From JAYZDP01 sp036337765 (GTDB taxonomy: Bacteria > Acidobacteriota > Thermoanaerobaculia > Multivoradales > Multivoraceae), in NCBI GenBank assembly GCA_036337765.1, contig JAYZDP010000149.1:1-5932 (forward strand): 5,932 nucleotides of DNA, in the 5' to 3' direction. Under the pieces are notes generated by a model, which saw nothing but the letters and a program-made list of their open reading frames with translations, was not told the origin of the DNA and did not search any database. Positions 1 through 5,932 of the stretch are shown here, piece by piece (the stretch's first letter is position 1; every line of letters starts with the position of its first letter). Position numbers and translations under genes: made by a program.

Positions 1-18
1 GAGATCTGAGCCTGGGAC

Positions 19-1347
19 CTACTCGAACGTCGGGATGGCAGACAGCTTGCCGAGCTGCTCGTGGATCCGCACCAGGGCGCGGTTGATCAGTTTGTCGCCA
101 GCTCCCACCTCCACCAGTGTCGCTTCCTTGCCCCCATAGCCGCCCTCGGCCGCAGCCCGGATGGTCGGAAAGTAGGCCAACGCCCCGTTCGTATAGCCGA
201 CGAAAAGGGTATTGGTCACCATGCTCTGATCCTTGAAGCGCAACCCGTGCTCAACGAAGAACTCACCCGGGAAAGTGCCGACCGCGAGGCGGTCGTCGAA
301 GAGCACGGTGTTGATCTCGGCCTGGCTCTCGCGCGCGAACCGCGTCCGGTAGCGCTCGAATATCCAGCCGAACTCGTTGGCGCGAAAGGCGGCTTCCACC
401 TCCGGTGAGTCGAGGTCCCATCGCGGCTCGAGAGCTACCTCTTCGGTCACGACCGAGAGCCGCTCGACGTCGCCTCCGGGCCCCAGCTCCGCGCGGACCC
501 GGATCACCTCCGTGGCGAGCGCCTCGCCCATCGCCGACATCTGCTCGAATCCGCCGTCGGCCGGAGCCGTCTTGTCCCAGAACGGGTTGATGTCTCCGGC
601 CGCTCCCTGCACGAACATCGCCTGACCGCCGATGTCGGACTCGATCTTCGCCATCATCGCTCCGGGGTAATCGGCCGAGATCTCGAGATTCTCGGGGCCG
701 AGCACCACCGGGTGGGTGTTGAAGTTCACGAGGGTGGCCAGAGGCGCTCCCGCGAGTGAGTCGAACGCGACCACGCCCACGGCGTAGTCGACCGGCGACG
801 TCGGCACACGCTCACGGTTGCCCCAGAGCATGTGCACCGTGCCGTCCTCGCGGACCTGGCGCCGGTTGTGCCCCTCCTCGGCACGCCCCCAGCCCACGGC
901 GAGTCGCGCCGGCGCCAGGCGGTCCTTCGCCTGCACCACCGCAGCGACGATGGCAGCCTCGGCCGACCGTGCATACGGGCGATCCGCCGATGGGAAGTCC
1001 AGCTCGTAGGAGGGCGCCGAGTGACTGTGCGACGCGACCAGCAGCACGTGGTCGATGCCGGTCTCGCGTTCGACCGCCTGTTGTACCCTCGCCGCGCGGT
1101 CCTTTTCGAAGGCACCCAGGTCGAGTGTCACGAGCGCCACCGTCTCGCCGCCAGCGCTGGCCACCAGAACCTTGGCGTAGAGCGGATCGTGGACGCCGGT
1201 CGAGGTGTTCGAGCCGCGCGCTCCGTAGCCGTACATGGCGCCGCCTAGGGGAGGCGTGATGTCGGCTCTCGCAACACCGACGCGTAGCTCCGCTGAAAGC
1301 GGGGCGGTCATCGCCACCAAGACACCCACCATCGCCGCTGATAACAC
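19..1347 (-). CDS. Neutral/alkaline ceramidase N-terminal domain protein, secreted
   Basis: Resembles the catalytic N-terminal domain of neutral ceramidases, zinc amidases that split N-acylsphingosine into fatty acid and sphingosine. Numbering from the GTG at 1347 (442 residues), visible motifs are RADITPP near residue 27, SHSHS (His107, His109), NTHP (His212), AGDINP (251-255), PGE (Glu362) and AYFPT (Tyr392). These match the family's His/His/Glu/Tyr zinc site. The protein stops soon after this domain, so the C-terminal Ig-like domain of full ceramidases is missing. Asn254 sits where the characterised enzymes have the catalytic Ser (GDVSP), so ceramidase activity is not assured. The start is chosen for GGAGG five bases upstream; GTG at 1359 and ATG at 1332 are alternatives. 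Residues 1-19 form a hydrophobic Sec-type signal ending in LSA, although this start leaves no basic residue before it; the 1359 start would add one Arg. It lies 37 bases after the MBL gene and is probably co-transcribed with it. Family assignment is firm; the substrate is unknown. Confidence 0.88.
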   Translation of the reverse strand: MLSAAMVGVLVAMTAPLSAELRVGVARADITPPLGGAMYGYGARGSNTSTGVHDPLYAKVLVASAGGETVALVTLDLGAFEKDRAARVQQAVERETGIDHVLLVASHSHSAPSYELDFPSADRPYARSAEAAIVAAVVQAKDRLAPARLAVGWGRAEEGHNRRQVREDGTVHMLWGNRERVPTSPVDYAVGVVAFDSLAGAPLATLVNFNTHPVVLGPENLEISADYPGAMMAKIESDIGGQAMFVQGAAGDINPFWDKTAPADGGFEQMSAMGEALATEVIRVRAELGPGGDVERLSVVTEEVALEPRWDLDSPEVEAAFRANEFGWIFERYRTRFARESQAEINTVLFDDRLAVGTFPGEFFVEHGLRFKDQSMVTNTLFVGYTNGALAYFPTIRAAAEGGYGGKEATLVEVGAGDKLINRALVRIHEQLGKLSAIPTFE

Positions 1348-1384
1348 TCTCGCCTCCACGGTTGAATCGTCCGGCTCCTCGACC
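1348..1384 (-). promoter_or_regulatory. MBL-ceramidase intergenic gap with ribosome binding site
   Basis: This 37-base gap has no room for a full promoter plus leader and no hairpin followed by T residues. GGAGG at 1357-1353 (minus strand) lies five bases before the GTG at 1347 and decides that start. A weaker GAGGAG at 1380-1375 lies 15 bases before the alternative GTG at 1359. The arrangement supports co-transcription of the two genes. Confidence 0.55.
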
Positions 1385-2173
1385 TCAGTCGACGATGATC
1401 TCGAGGCCGTCCTCAGCGTGCTCAAAGTCGATCTCGTCGAGCTTCTGAAGCACGTCCTGCGACATGTGGGTAATGATGAAGCGCTTGCAGTCGAGTCCAG
1501 CACGACGCCGGGACAGGTCGGCGTAGTCGATGTGGAAGGGTGCCCTACGCGTGAAGTGCGAGCACTCGCAGATGAAGAGGTCGGTGCCGCGCGCCACGCT
1601 CTCGAGTGCGTCGACCCATTCCGTATCGCCGGAGTAGCCGATCTCGCGGCCGCCGATCTCGAGGCGAAGGGCGTGCGACGGTGCCCCCGACGGATGGTTC
1701 ACTTCGGTCGCCGTAACCCCCGCGAAGGCCAACTCGCGGCGCTCGGCAGCGTGCATCTCGACGAACTCGACGGGGAACCCGCAGTCCCCCTCCAGCGAGC
1801 CCGGGTACATCGCCTCACACAGAGTCTCGACCCTTTCCTGAAGCCCTGGTGGACCGGCGATGGTCAGCGGACGCGTCCGGCGACAGACGTGGCGGGCATC
1901 AAGCAGCAGGTACGGCAGTCCGCCGAAGTGGTCGCCGTGCAAATGACTGATGACGATCGCCTCGACCTCGGTCGGGTCGATCTCGTGCAGGCGCAGGGCC
2001 ATCATCGCCGTCGCCCCGCAGTCAATCAGGAGTCGGCGCTCCTCCCAGACCACCGAGAAGCAGGTCTGGAAGCGTCCACCGCTACCGAGGGCGTCTCCGC
2101 AACCCAGAAATCGAACGGCGATCCGGCTCAGCGTTTGTCTCCTCTTGCCATAGCGCGGGGCCCCGAGAACCAA
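1385..2173 (-). CDS. MBL-fold metallo-hydrolase, RNase Z/phosphodiesterase-like
   Basis: A metallo-beta-lactamase-fold hydrolase of the RNase Z-like group. In the 262-residue reading, the N-terminal strand FLGCGDALGSGGR (22-34) is typical of this group. It is followed by HLHGDH (His77, His79, Asp81, His82), His160 in NHPSG, Asp183 in YSGDT and His236 in ITHMS, which together complete the ligand set for two metals. No signal peptide is seen, so it should be cytoplasmic. It is shorter than a typical tRNA-processing RNase Z of about 300 residues, and I do not see a clear exosite arm, so a small phosphodiester or ester substrate is as likely as tRNA. The start is uncertain. The longest reading begins at TTG 2173 with no ribosome binding site, whereas a strong AGAGGAG lies seven bases before a CTG at 2131, just ahead of the conserved region. 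It follows the acylase gene and precedes the ceramidase-like gene, all in one direction. The fold call is secure; the substrate is not. Confidence 0.9.
   Translation of the reverse strand: MVLGAPRYGKRRQTLSRIAVRFLGCGDALGSGGRFQTCFSVVWEERRLLIDCGATAMMALRLHEIDPTEVEAIVISHLHGDHFGGLPYLLLDARHVCRRTRPLTIAGPPGLQERVETLCEAMYPGSLEGDCGFPVEFVEMHAAERRELAFAGVTATEVNHPSGAPSHALRLEIGGREIGYSGDTEWVDALESVARGTDLFICECSHFTRRAPFHIDYADLSRRRAGLDCKRFIITHMSQDVLQKLDEIDFEHAEDGLEIIVD
2128..2151 (-). other. Possible 7-codon leader ORF overlapping a CTG start of the MBL gene
   Basis: On the minus strand an ATG at 2151 opens a frame of seven codons (MARGDKR) ending in TGA at 2130-2128. That TGA overlaps the in-frame CTG (2131-2129) of the MBL gene as CTGA. 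The AGAGGAG inside the leader (2145-2139) is seven bases from the CTG. This could be a coupled leader with CTG initiation, the remains of the true ATG start broken by a one-base indel, or chance. The ATG itself has no good ribosome binding site. Confidence 0.25.
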
Positions 2174-2214
2174 CGAATACTACCGTGCGGCTCGGCGGCC
2201 TGAATCTGACAGGC

Positions 2215-2237
2215 GAGTCGACTCAAGGCTCGAGCCT
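2215..2237. repeat. Two adjacent perfect palindromes at the acylase-MBL junction
   Basis: GAGTCGACTC (2215-2224) and AGGCTCGAGCCT (2226-2237) are perfect palindromes of 10 and 12 bases, separated by one base. The second overlaps the acylase stop codon and both lie in the 62-base gap before the MBL gene. Having no loop, they are poor intrinsic terminators, and no T-run follows. They could bind a dimeric protein or fold in the transcript. The octamer GCTCGAGC inside the second also occurs at 4480-4487, upstream of the acylase gene. Confidence 0.4.
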
Positions 2238-4425
2238 ATGTCGAAGGACCTCCCGCTTCGGTAAGCTCGGTCCGGGACTCGATGTGCCCCGCGAGGTCCT
2301 CGGGCAGCCACCAGCTCGGTTTGAGAGTGCGCGGGCTGAACAGCGACTCTGCCTGATCGGCGAAATGTGGCGAGGCAGGCCGGTCGCTCTGCCCGATCGG
2401 CACGTACCCCCAGCTCTGCGGCGGATCGGTCATGACGACGATCTGGGTCGAGGTCTGGCCTGCGCGCCCCCACACCGTACCGTCGTCGCGCTTTGCGCCG
2501 TAGGAGATATTGCGCAGGGTCGTAGTGCCGATCCGACCGCCGCCGCCGCCGAGCGGCCACGATCGGTCGCCGGCGCCGACCCGATGGCGGTCGCCATAGG
2601 TCGAGACGCCCTCCGGATCCTCGGCTGTTAGCCTCGCCATCACCCGCTCGAACGTCCCGACGAGCTGCTCTGACTGTTCTTCGTCGAGCTCGAGAGGCCG
2701 CTCGTCCTCGCCTCGGATAGGCGCATACCAGTCGTCGATCGAGACCGACAGCGCTGCCAGCCCGGCGCGGCCGAGCTCTTCGATCAGTTGTCGGCGCCAG
2801 GCCTCGTAGACCCGGCCACTTCTCGAGTCGGCAGCCAGTCGACCGTCCCAAAACGTGAGCGCGTCGAGCCCCGCCACCGAGGCCGATTCGCTGGAGGCCA
2901 GCTGCAGGGCTTCTATCCAACGGCGCGCGCCGTAGGGAGAGACGTCGTTGACGTAGGCCATGGCCTCCTCCACCGTGACCGAGTCGTCCGCGGATAGGAG
3001 CTCGATGGCCCGCGCCCCGCGCTGATTCGTCCAGCCCTCGAGCGGACCGTAGTCGCGACTGGAGAAGAGGTACGGCAGCGTCCCCTCCAGCTTGAAGGGC
3101 GAGCCCGGCATCATCGCGTCGGGCGGAATGTTGCAGTTCTGCATGTATCCCTGCGCCGGATTGAGCACCTGCAGATGGTCGGAGGCGGGGTGCACCCCCT
3201 GCCAGGCGGTCGCCGAGGTCGAGCCGTCCACCGGCTGCGACCAGTCCTGCCCCTTGGGCCGGACCGGTACGCGGCCGGTTCGCTGGTAGTAGATGTTGCC
3301 GGAGGTGTCGGCGACCATGACGTTCTGCGGAAACATCGTCTGGGTCTCCATCGCCCGCACCGCGCCCTCGTAGTCGGCACCGAAGTTCAGCTCCCACCAC
3401 GCCTCATTGAGGCTCGCCACCTCGGCGTAGGCGACGCTCGCCGCGTAGGCCTCAACACCGTCCGAGGCAATGATCGGACCGTGGTGGGAGAACCAGAGCT
3501 CTTCGACCCGTGGATCCTCGCCCCGCACCTCGATCTTCTCTATGCGCGAGGTCAGATCGCGCCAATCGCCGTCGAACAGGTACTGGCTCGGATCGCCGTC
3601 GCGAAGGGCCAGTCGATAGACGTCGGCGGTGTCCGGACCCCCGGTGGTCATCGCCCACGCCAAGTTGCGAGTGTGGCCGAGGCCGATGTAGGGCGACCCT
3701 GGCAGAGTGACGCCGCTGCCCTGCCACTCCCCGGCATGGACACGAAACTCCCAGAACCGTGAGGGGCCCTGCCACGACAGGTGCGGATCGATGGCCAGGA
3801 TCGCGGCACCCTCGGCGGACCGCTCTGACGACACCGCGAACTGGTTCGAGCCGCGCTCGGTCTTCGAGATCCCGGGCCGGGTACCACCACGGCCAAGATC
3901 ACCGTACGCCTCGTCGATCGACCAGTTGTACAGAAAGAGTCGGCTGAAGGCGATGATCATCTCGCCATCGACCTGGCGATCGCCCCACCACTCGGGAACA
4001 TCTTCGGGATGGGCCCCGTAGAAATCGTTGATGCCGTCGGCGAAGGCGCGCAGGTGGCCCTGGATCTCAGGGCGAATCTCACCGAAGCCGCGCTTCGCCA
4101 CCCCGTAGTGGTCCCACATGCGCGAGCGGAGATCGACCGGTACGCCATCGGGCCCGACCACACTTGCGAACTCGCCGATCGCCATCATGAAGTTCATGAG
4201 CAGCTGATCGGGTCGATCCTCGGCCTGGGCCCAGCCCTGGGCGTAGAGGCCTCGCTCGACGGTCGGGGCATAGATGTGGGCGACGCCCCAGGTGTCGCGG
4301 TACACGACGGTCTTGTCGAGGTCGTCGCCCTGACCCGGTAGCTCAGGCGGCGAGGAGCAGGCCGTGGTCCAGACGAGGCCCAGCGTCGCGATGAGGGTGC
4401 ACGCGACTTCGGTGCTCTTACGCAT
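2236..4425 (-). CDS. Penicillin acylase-family Ntn hydrolase, predicted lipoprotein
   Basis: A 729-residue member of the penicillin acylase family, N-terminal nucleophile amidases made as a precursor and self-cut into alpha and beta chains. Family members cleave penicillins, cephalosporin side chains or N-acyl homoserine lactones. ERGSNQFAVS (190-199) marks the cut before Ser193, which would become the beta-chain nucleophile. His215 in DPHLSW is 22 residues on, exactly the beta-1/beta-23 spacing of penicillin G acylase. Asn368 in QNVMVAD corresponds to the oxyanion Asn. A five-Gly run (626-630) and the motif GQSDRPASPH near residue 680 are typical of the C-terminal part. Residues 1-22 are a signal with K/R at the start, followed by TTAC/SS. 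This looks like a lipobox with Cys23, though Thr at -3 is not canonical; Ser24 would not retain it at the inner membrane. The ATG at 4425 has AGGG five bases upstream. It lies 78 bases after the aldolase gene. Family assignment is very secure; the acyl substrate cannot be read from the sequence. Confidence 0.95.
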   Translation of the reverse strand: MRKSTEVACTLIATLGLVWTTACSSPPELPGQGDDLDKTVVYRDTWGVAHIYAPTVERGLYAQGWAQAEDRPDQLLMNFMMAIGEFASVVGPDGVPVDLRSRMWDHYGVAKRGFGEIRPEIQGHLRAFADGINDFYGAHPEDVPEWWGDRQVDGEMIIAFSRLFLYNWSIDEAYGDLGRGGTRPGISKTERGSNQFAVSSERSAEGAAILAIDPHLSWQGPSRFWEFRVHAGEWQGSGVTLPGSPYIGLGHTRNLAWAMTTGGPDTADVYRLALRDGDPSQYLFDGDWRDLTSRIEKIEVRGEDPRVEELWFSHHGPIIASDGVEAYAASVAYAEVASLNEAWWELNFGADYEGAVRAMETQTMFPQNVMVADTSGNIYYQRTGRVPVRPKGQDWSQPVDGSTSATAWQGVHPASDHLQVLNPAQGYMQNCNIPPDAMMPGSPFKLEGTLPYLFSSRDYGPLEGWTNQRGARAIELLSADDSVTVEEAMAYVNDVSPYGARRWIEALQLASSESASVAGLDALTFWDGRLAADSRSGRVYEAWRRQLIEELGRAGLAALSVSIDDWYAPIRGEDERPLELDEEQSEQLVGTFERVMARLTAEDPEGVSTYGDRHRVGAGDRSWPLGGGGGRIGTTTLRNISYGAKRDDGTVWGRAGQTSTQIVVMTDPPQSWGYVPIGQSDRPASPHFADQAESLFSPRTLKPSWWLPEDLAGHIESRTELTEAGGPST

Positions 4426-4463
4426 CCGGACCCTGGCCGATCTCAGCTGTCTGGAACCGAGGG

Positions 4464-4469
4464 ATCATA
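4464..4469 (-). promoter_or_regulatory. Possible -10 box upstream of the acylase gene
   Basis: In the 78-base gap between the aldolase stop and the acylase ATG, the minus strand reads TATGAT, five of six bases of the sigma-70 -10 consensus, about 39 bases before the start codon. No good -35 lies 16-18 bases further upstream. It might give the acylase-MBL-ceramidase genes their own promoter apart from the aldolase, but a six-base match can occur by chance. Confidence 0.25.
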
Positions 4470-4503
4470 CAGCGTCACCGCTCGAGCCGGCATCAGCGGA
4501 CCC

Positions 4504-5169
4504 TCAACCGACGTCCGCAATCGCCCGATCGACGACTGCGGGTGCGCAGATCTGCGAAACGATGGCGTGCGCCCTGGCCTCGATCCGGTCCAGACCCGCC
4601 GGCGTCAGATCTTGCGTGGGGAACAGCGTCGCGGCGAAGCCAGCCCCGTACGCTCCGGCTTCGAGCCAATCGGAGAGATTGTCGACGTCGACGCCGTTGG
4701 TCGGCACGACCTTCAGAAACGGCAAGGGTCCGAGCACCGAGCTCAGCCAGACCGGACCCGCCGCCGGGGCGGGAAAGAGCTTAATCAGGGGCGCCCCCGC
4801 GTGGTGCGCGCGCATCATCTCGGTCGGCGTACAGGCACCCGGGATCGAGGCGATACCCGCCCCCGAGGCCACCTCGATGACGGCTTCGTCGACGACTGGC
4901 GAGACCAAGAAATCGGCACCGGCACCGATCGCCGCCTCGGCCTCAGCAGCCGTCAACACCGTGCCGGCACCGACGATCAGACCGTCGCGGCGTGAGAAGT
5001 CGCCAATCAGATCGAGTGCACCGGGAATGCTGAGAGTGAACTCGATGATCTCGAAGCCGCCGGCGATCGCCCGCTCCATCGCGGCGGCCGCCATCTCGGT
5101 GTCGAAGCAGCGCAGGATCGCCGAAACTCGGCGTTTTGCGAGGGTTTCGACAAAGGTCTCGGTTCGCAT
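4504..5169 (-). CDS. KDPG/KDPGal-type aldolase (2-dehydro-3-deoxy-phosphogluconate family)
   Basis: A 221-residue class I aldolase of the KDPG/KHG family, which cleaves 2-keto-3-deoxy-6-phospho sugar acids to pyruvate and glyceraldehyde 3-phosphate in Entner-Doudoroff or galactonate routes. Its length is normal. Visible landmarks are Glu43 in IIEFTL (the proton-shuttling Glu), VGAGTVL (66-72), VSPVVD (89-94), PGACTPTE (110-117) and Lys130 in IKLFPAP, the Schiff-base lysine. AILR at 17-20 resembles the DgoA (KDPGal) branch more than E. coli Eda, and Ser47 takes the place of the phosphate-binding Arg after the Glu in Eda. This argues against assuming KDPG as substrate. The ATG at 5169 is chosen because homology begins there and the in-frame codons further upstream read into the divergent gene; only a weak GCGGA precedes it. 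No other sugar-acid gene is seen nearby. It is cytoplasmic and may be the first gene of the minus-strand run. Confidence 0.9.
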   Translation of the reverse strand: MRTETFVETLAKRRVSAILRCFDTEMAAAAMERAIAGGFEIIEFTLSIPGALDLIGDFSRRDGLIVGAGTVLTAAEAEAAIGAGADFLVSPVVDEAVIEVASGAGIASIPGACTPTEMMRAHHAGAPLIKLFPAPAAGPVWLSSVLGPLPFLKVVPTNGVDVDNLSDWLEAGAYGAGFAATLFPTQDLTPAGLDRIEARAHAIVSQICAPAVVDRAIADVG

Positions 5170-5236
5170 TCCGCGGAGTGTACGTCGAGATCCTTCACGA
5201 CACCACAATGTACCCGAGTCACTAGGATGGGTGGCG
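5170..5236. promoter_or_regulatory. Divergent intergenic region between aldolase and LLM oxidoreductase
   Basis: These 67 bases separate two genes that start in opposite directions, so promoters for both are expected here or in the gene starts. On the minus strand TACATT (5212-5207) is a possible -10 for the aldolase, but no -35 match sits at the right distance. I see no clear operator palindrome. The assignment rests on gene layout, not on a recognisable promoter. Confidence 0.4.
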
Positions 5237-5932
5237 ATGAAACTTGGAATACTGCTGCGCAACTCGGGGCCGACTTCGACGCCGGAGGTGGTACGCGGAT
5301 GTGCGCGTGCCGCCGACGACGCCGGGCTCGACTCGCTGTGGGTGAACGATCACATCGCCATTCCGCCCGACGATGCCGACGGCTCCGGGGGCCGCTACCT
5401 GGACCCGCTCGCCACACTCGCCTTCGCCGCCGGCGCAACGCGGCGCATCGGACTGGGGGTGGGCGTGCTCGTGCTGCCGTACCGGCCGCCGCTACCGACA
5501 GCGAAGTGGATCGCCACGATTCAGGAACTCAGCGAGGGCCGGCTGCTCCTTGGAGTGGGCGTCGGTTGGATGGAGCCGGAGTTCCGCGCCCTGGGTGTCG
5601 ATCGACGACGGCGCGGGCGTGACACGGACGAACTGCTCGACTTCCTGGCGACCTGCTTTGCCGAGGACCGCGTCGAGCGTAACGGCCAGCCGTTCCTCTT
5701 CCTGCCGCGGCCGGCACGGCCACCGATCTTCGTCGGTGGAGGCCCCGCGCACGCCTTCCGGCGCATCGTCACCTGGGGTGACGGAAGGATGCCAATGGGC
5801 GCCGACGTCGGCAAGCTCGCCCCCAAGATCGCGCAGCTAAGGGACATGTGCCACGAGGCCTCCAGACCGACGCCGGAGGCCATCACTTTCGCGGCGCTTC
5901 CGATCGCAGACCAGGTGGCGGCGCGCGAGAAG
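5237..5932 (+). CDS. LLM-class F420-dependent oxidoreductase, 3' end outside window
   Basis: The frame from ATG 5237 is open for 232 codons to the window edge. The protein is a luciferase-like TIM-barrel oxidoreductase resembling the Rv2161c-type family of F420-dependent enzymes. Visible signatures are the first beta strand MKLGILL, GLDSLWVNDH (30-39), RIGLGVGVLVLPYR (70-83), LSEGRLLLGVGVGW (98-111) followed by EPEFRALGV, RGRDTDE near 126-132, and PPIFVGGG with a downstream WGDGRMP. Family proteins are usually around 280 residues, so roughly the last 50 are missing. No signal peptide is present, so it should be cytoplasmic, transferring hydride with reduced F420 or FMN on an unknown substrate. 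AGGA at 5224-5227 lies nine bases upstream of the start. It diverges from the aldolase with 67 bases between starts. Whether F420 is used can be judged only if the genome carries F420 biosynthesis genes. Confidence 0.9.
   Translation, partial: MKLGILLRNSGPTSTPEVVRGCARAADDAGLDSLWVNDHIAIPPDDADGSGGRYLDPLATLAFAAGATRRIGLGVGVLVLPYRPPLPTAKWIATIQELSEGRLLLGVGVGWMEPEFRALGVDRRRRGRDTDELLDFLATCFAEDRVERNGQPFLFLPRPARPPIFVGGGPAHAFRRIVTWGDGRMPMGADVGKLAPKIAQLRDMCHEASRPTPEAITFAALPIADQVAAREK

Noticed and set aside
1..18. Possible terminator after the ceramidase-like gene
   Set aside because: Only 18 bases remain after the stop codon and they contain no hairpin plus T-run; the region is cut by the window edge.
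1348..1503. N-terminal extension of the ceramidase-like frame up to 1503
   Set aside because: The extra residues are Ser/Thr/Arg-rich, overlap the end of the MBL gene in another frame, and would bury the signal peptide; GTG at 1347 has a good ribosome binding site.
2157..2164. GGGGCCCC palindrome near the MBL start
   Set aside because: It is short, has no loop, is expected by chance in GC-rich DNA and is not linked to a clear signal.
1235..2203. Long plus-strand open frame of 322 codons opposite the MBL and ceramidase genes
   Set aside because: It lies antisense to two genes with clear catalytic motifs, its translation has no recognisable domain, and long antisense frames are common in GC-rich DNA.
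2537..2551. Five tandem CCG triplets
   Set aside because: They largely encode the Gly run (626-630) that is a normal part of this acylase family, so they are not an independent repeat element.
2180..3400. Minus-strand open frame of 406 codons in another frame inside the acylase gene
   Set aside because: The translation is Arg/Ala/Gly-rich low complexity and overlaps the conserved C-terminal half of the acylase, so it is a shadow frame.
3175..3762. Plus-strand open frame of 195 codons opposite the acylase
   Set aside because: It is fully antisense to conserved acylase sequence, with no domain and no convincing ribosome binding site.
5373..5840. Alternative plus-strand frame of 155 codons inside the oxidoreductase gene
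   Set aside because: It overlaps the motif-bearing luciferase-like frame and its translation is low-complexity Arg/Ser.

Overview
The window is GC-rich bacterial DNA with dense coding and short gaps. It holds five protein genes: four consecutive genes on the minus strand, and one plus-strand gene that starts divergently at the right end and runs off the window. Exported enzymes with a lipoprotein signal and a Sec-type signal, plus an F420-type luciferase-like oxidoreductase, fit a high-GC bacterium from soil or water, possibly an uncultivated proteobacterial, myxobacterial or related lineage. I cannot fix the taxon from sequence alone. I see no tRNA, rRNA, CRISPR array, insertion sequence or phage gene.

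Minus strand, in transcription order from right to left. (1) A KDPG/KDPGal-type aldolase (4504-5169) with the class I Schiff-base lysine. (2) A penicillin acylase-family Ntn hydrolase (2236-4425) with a lipoprotein-like signal; its Ser193/His215 spacing matches the beta-1/beta-23 pair of penicillin G acylase exactly. (3) A metallo-beta-lactamase-fold hydrolase of the RNase Z-like group (1385-2173) with a complete two-metal ligand set but an ambiguous start codon. (4) A secreted neutral ceramidase-like protein (19-1347 on the preferred start) that keeps the zinc ligands but has Asn where characterised ceramidases have the catalytic Ser. The gaps are 78, 62 and 37 bases, so at least the last three genes, and perhaps all four, could be one transcription unit.

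Plus strand: from 5237 to the window end, the first 232 codons of an LLM-class F420-dependent oxidoreductase resembling the Rv2161c-type family. Only 67 bases separate it from the aldolase start, and promoters in both directions should lie at or near that gap.

How the genes may work together (inference): the acylase and the ceramidase-like protein are unrelated in fold, but both families cut N-acyl amide bonds and both proteins are predicted to leave the cytoplasm. The MBL-fold hydrolase between them is predicted to be cytoplasmic. This suggests an N-acyl amide or N-acyl lipid scavenging unit, not a dedicated antibiotic-resistance locus. The sugar-acid aldolase and the oxidoreductase do not obviously belong to that pathway. 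I do not see clear evidence of an entirely new system. The most interesting points are the acylase/ceramidase pairing, the altered ceramidase active-site motif, the odd start of the MBL gene, and two adjacent perfect palindromes in the acylase-MBL junction.
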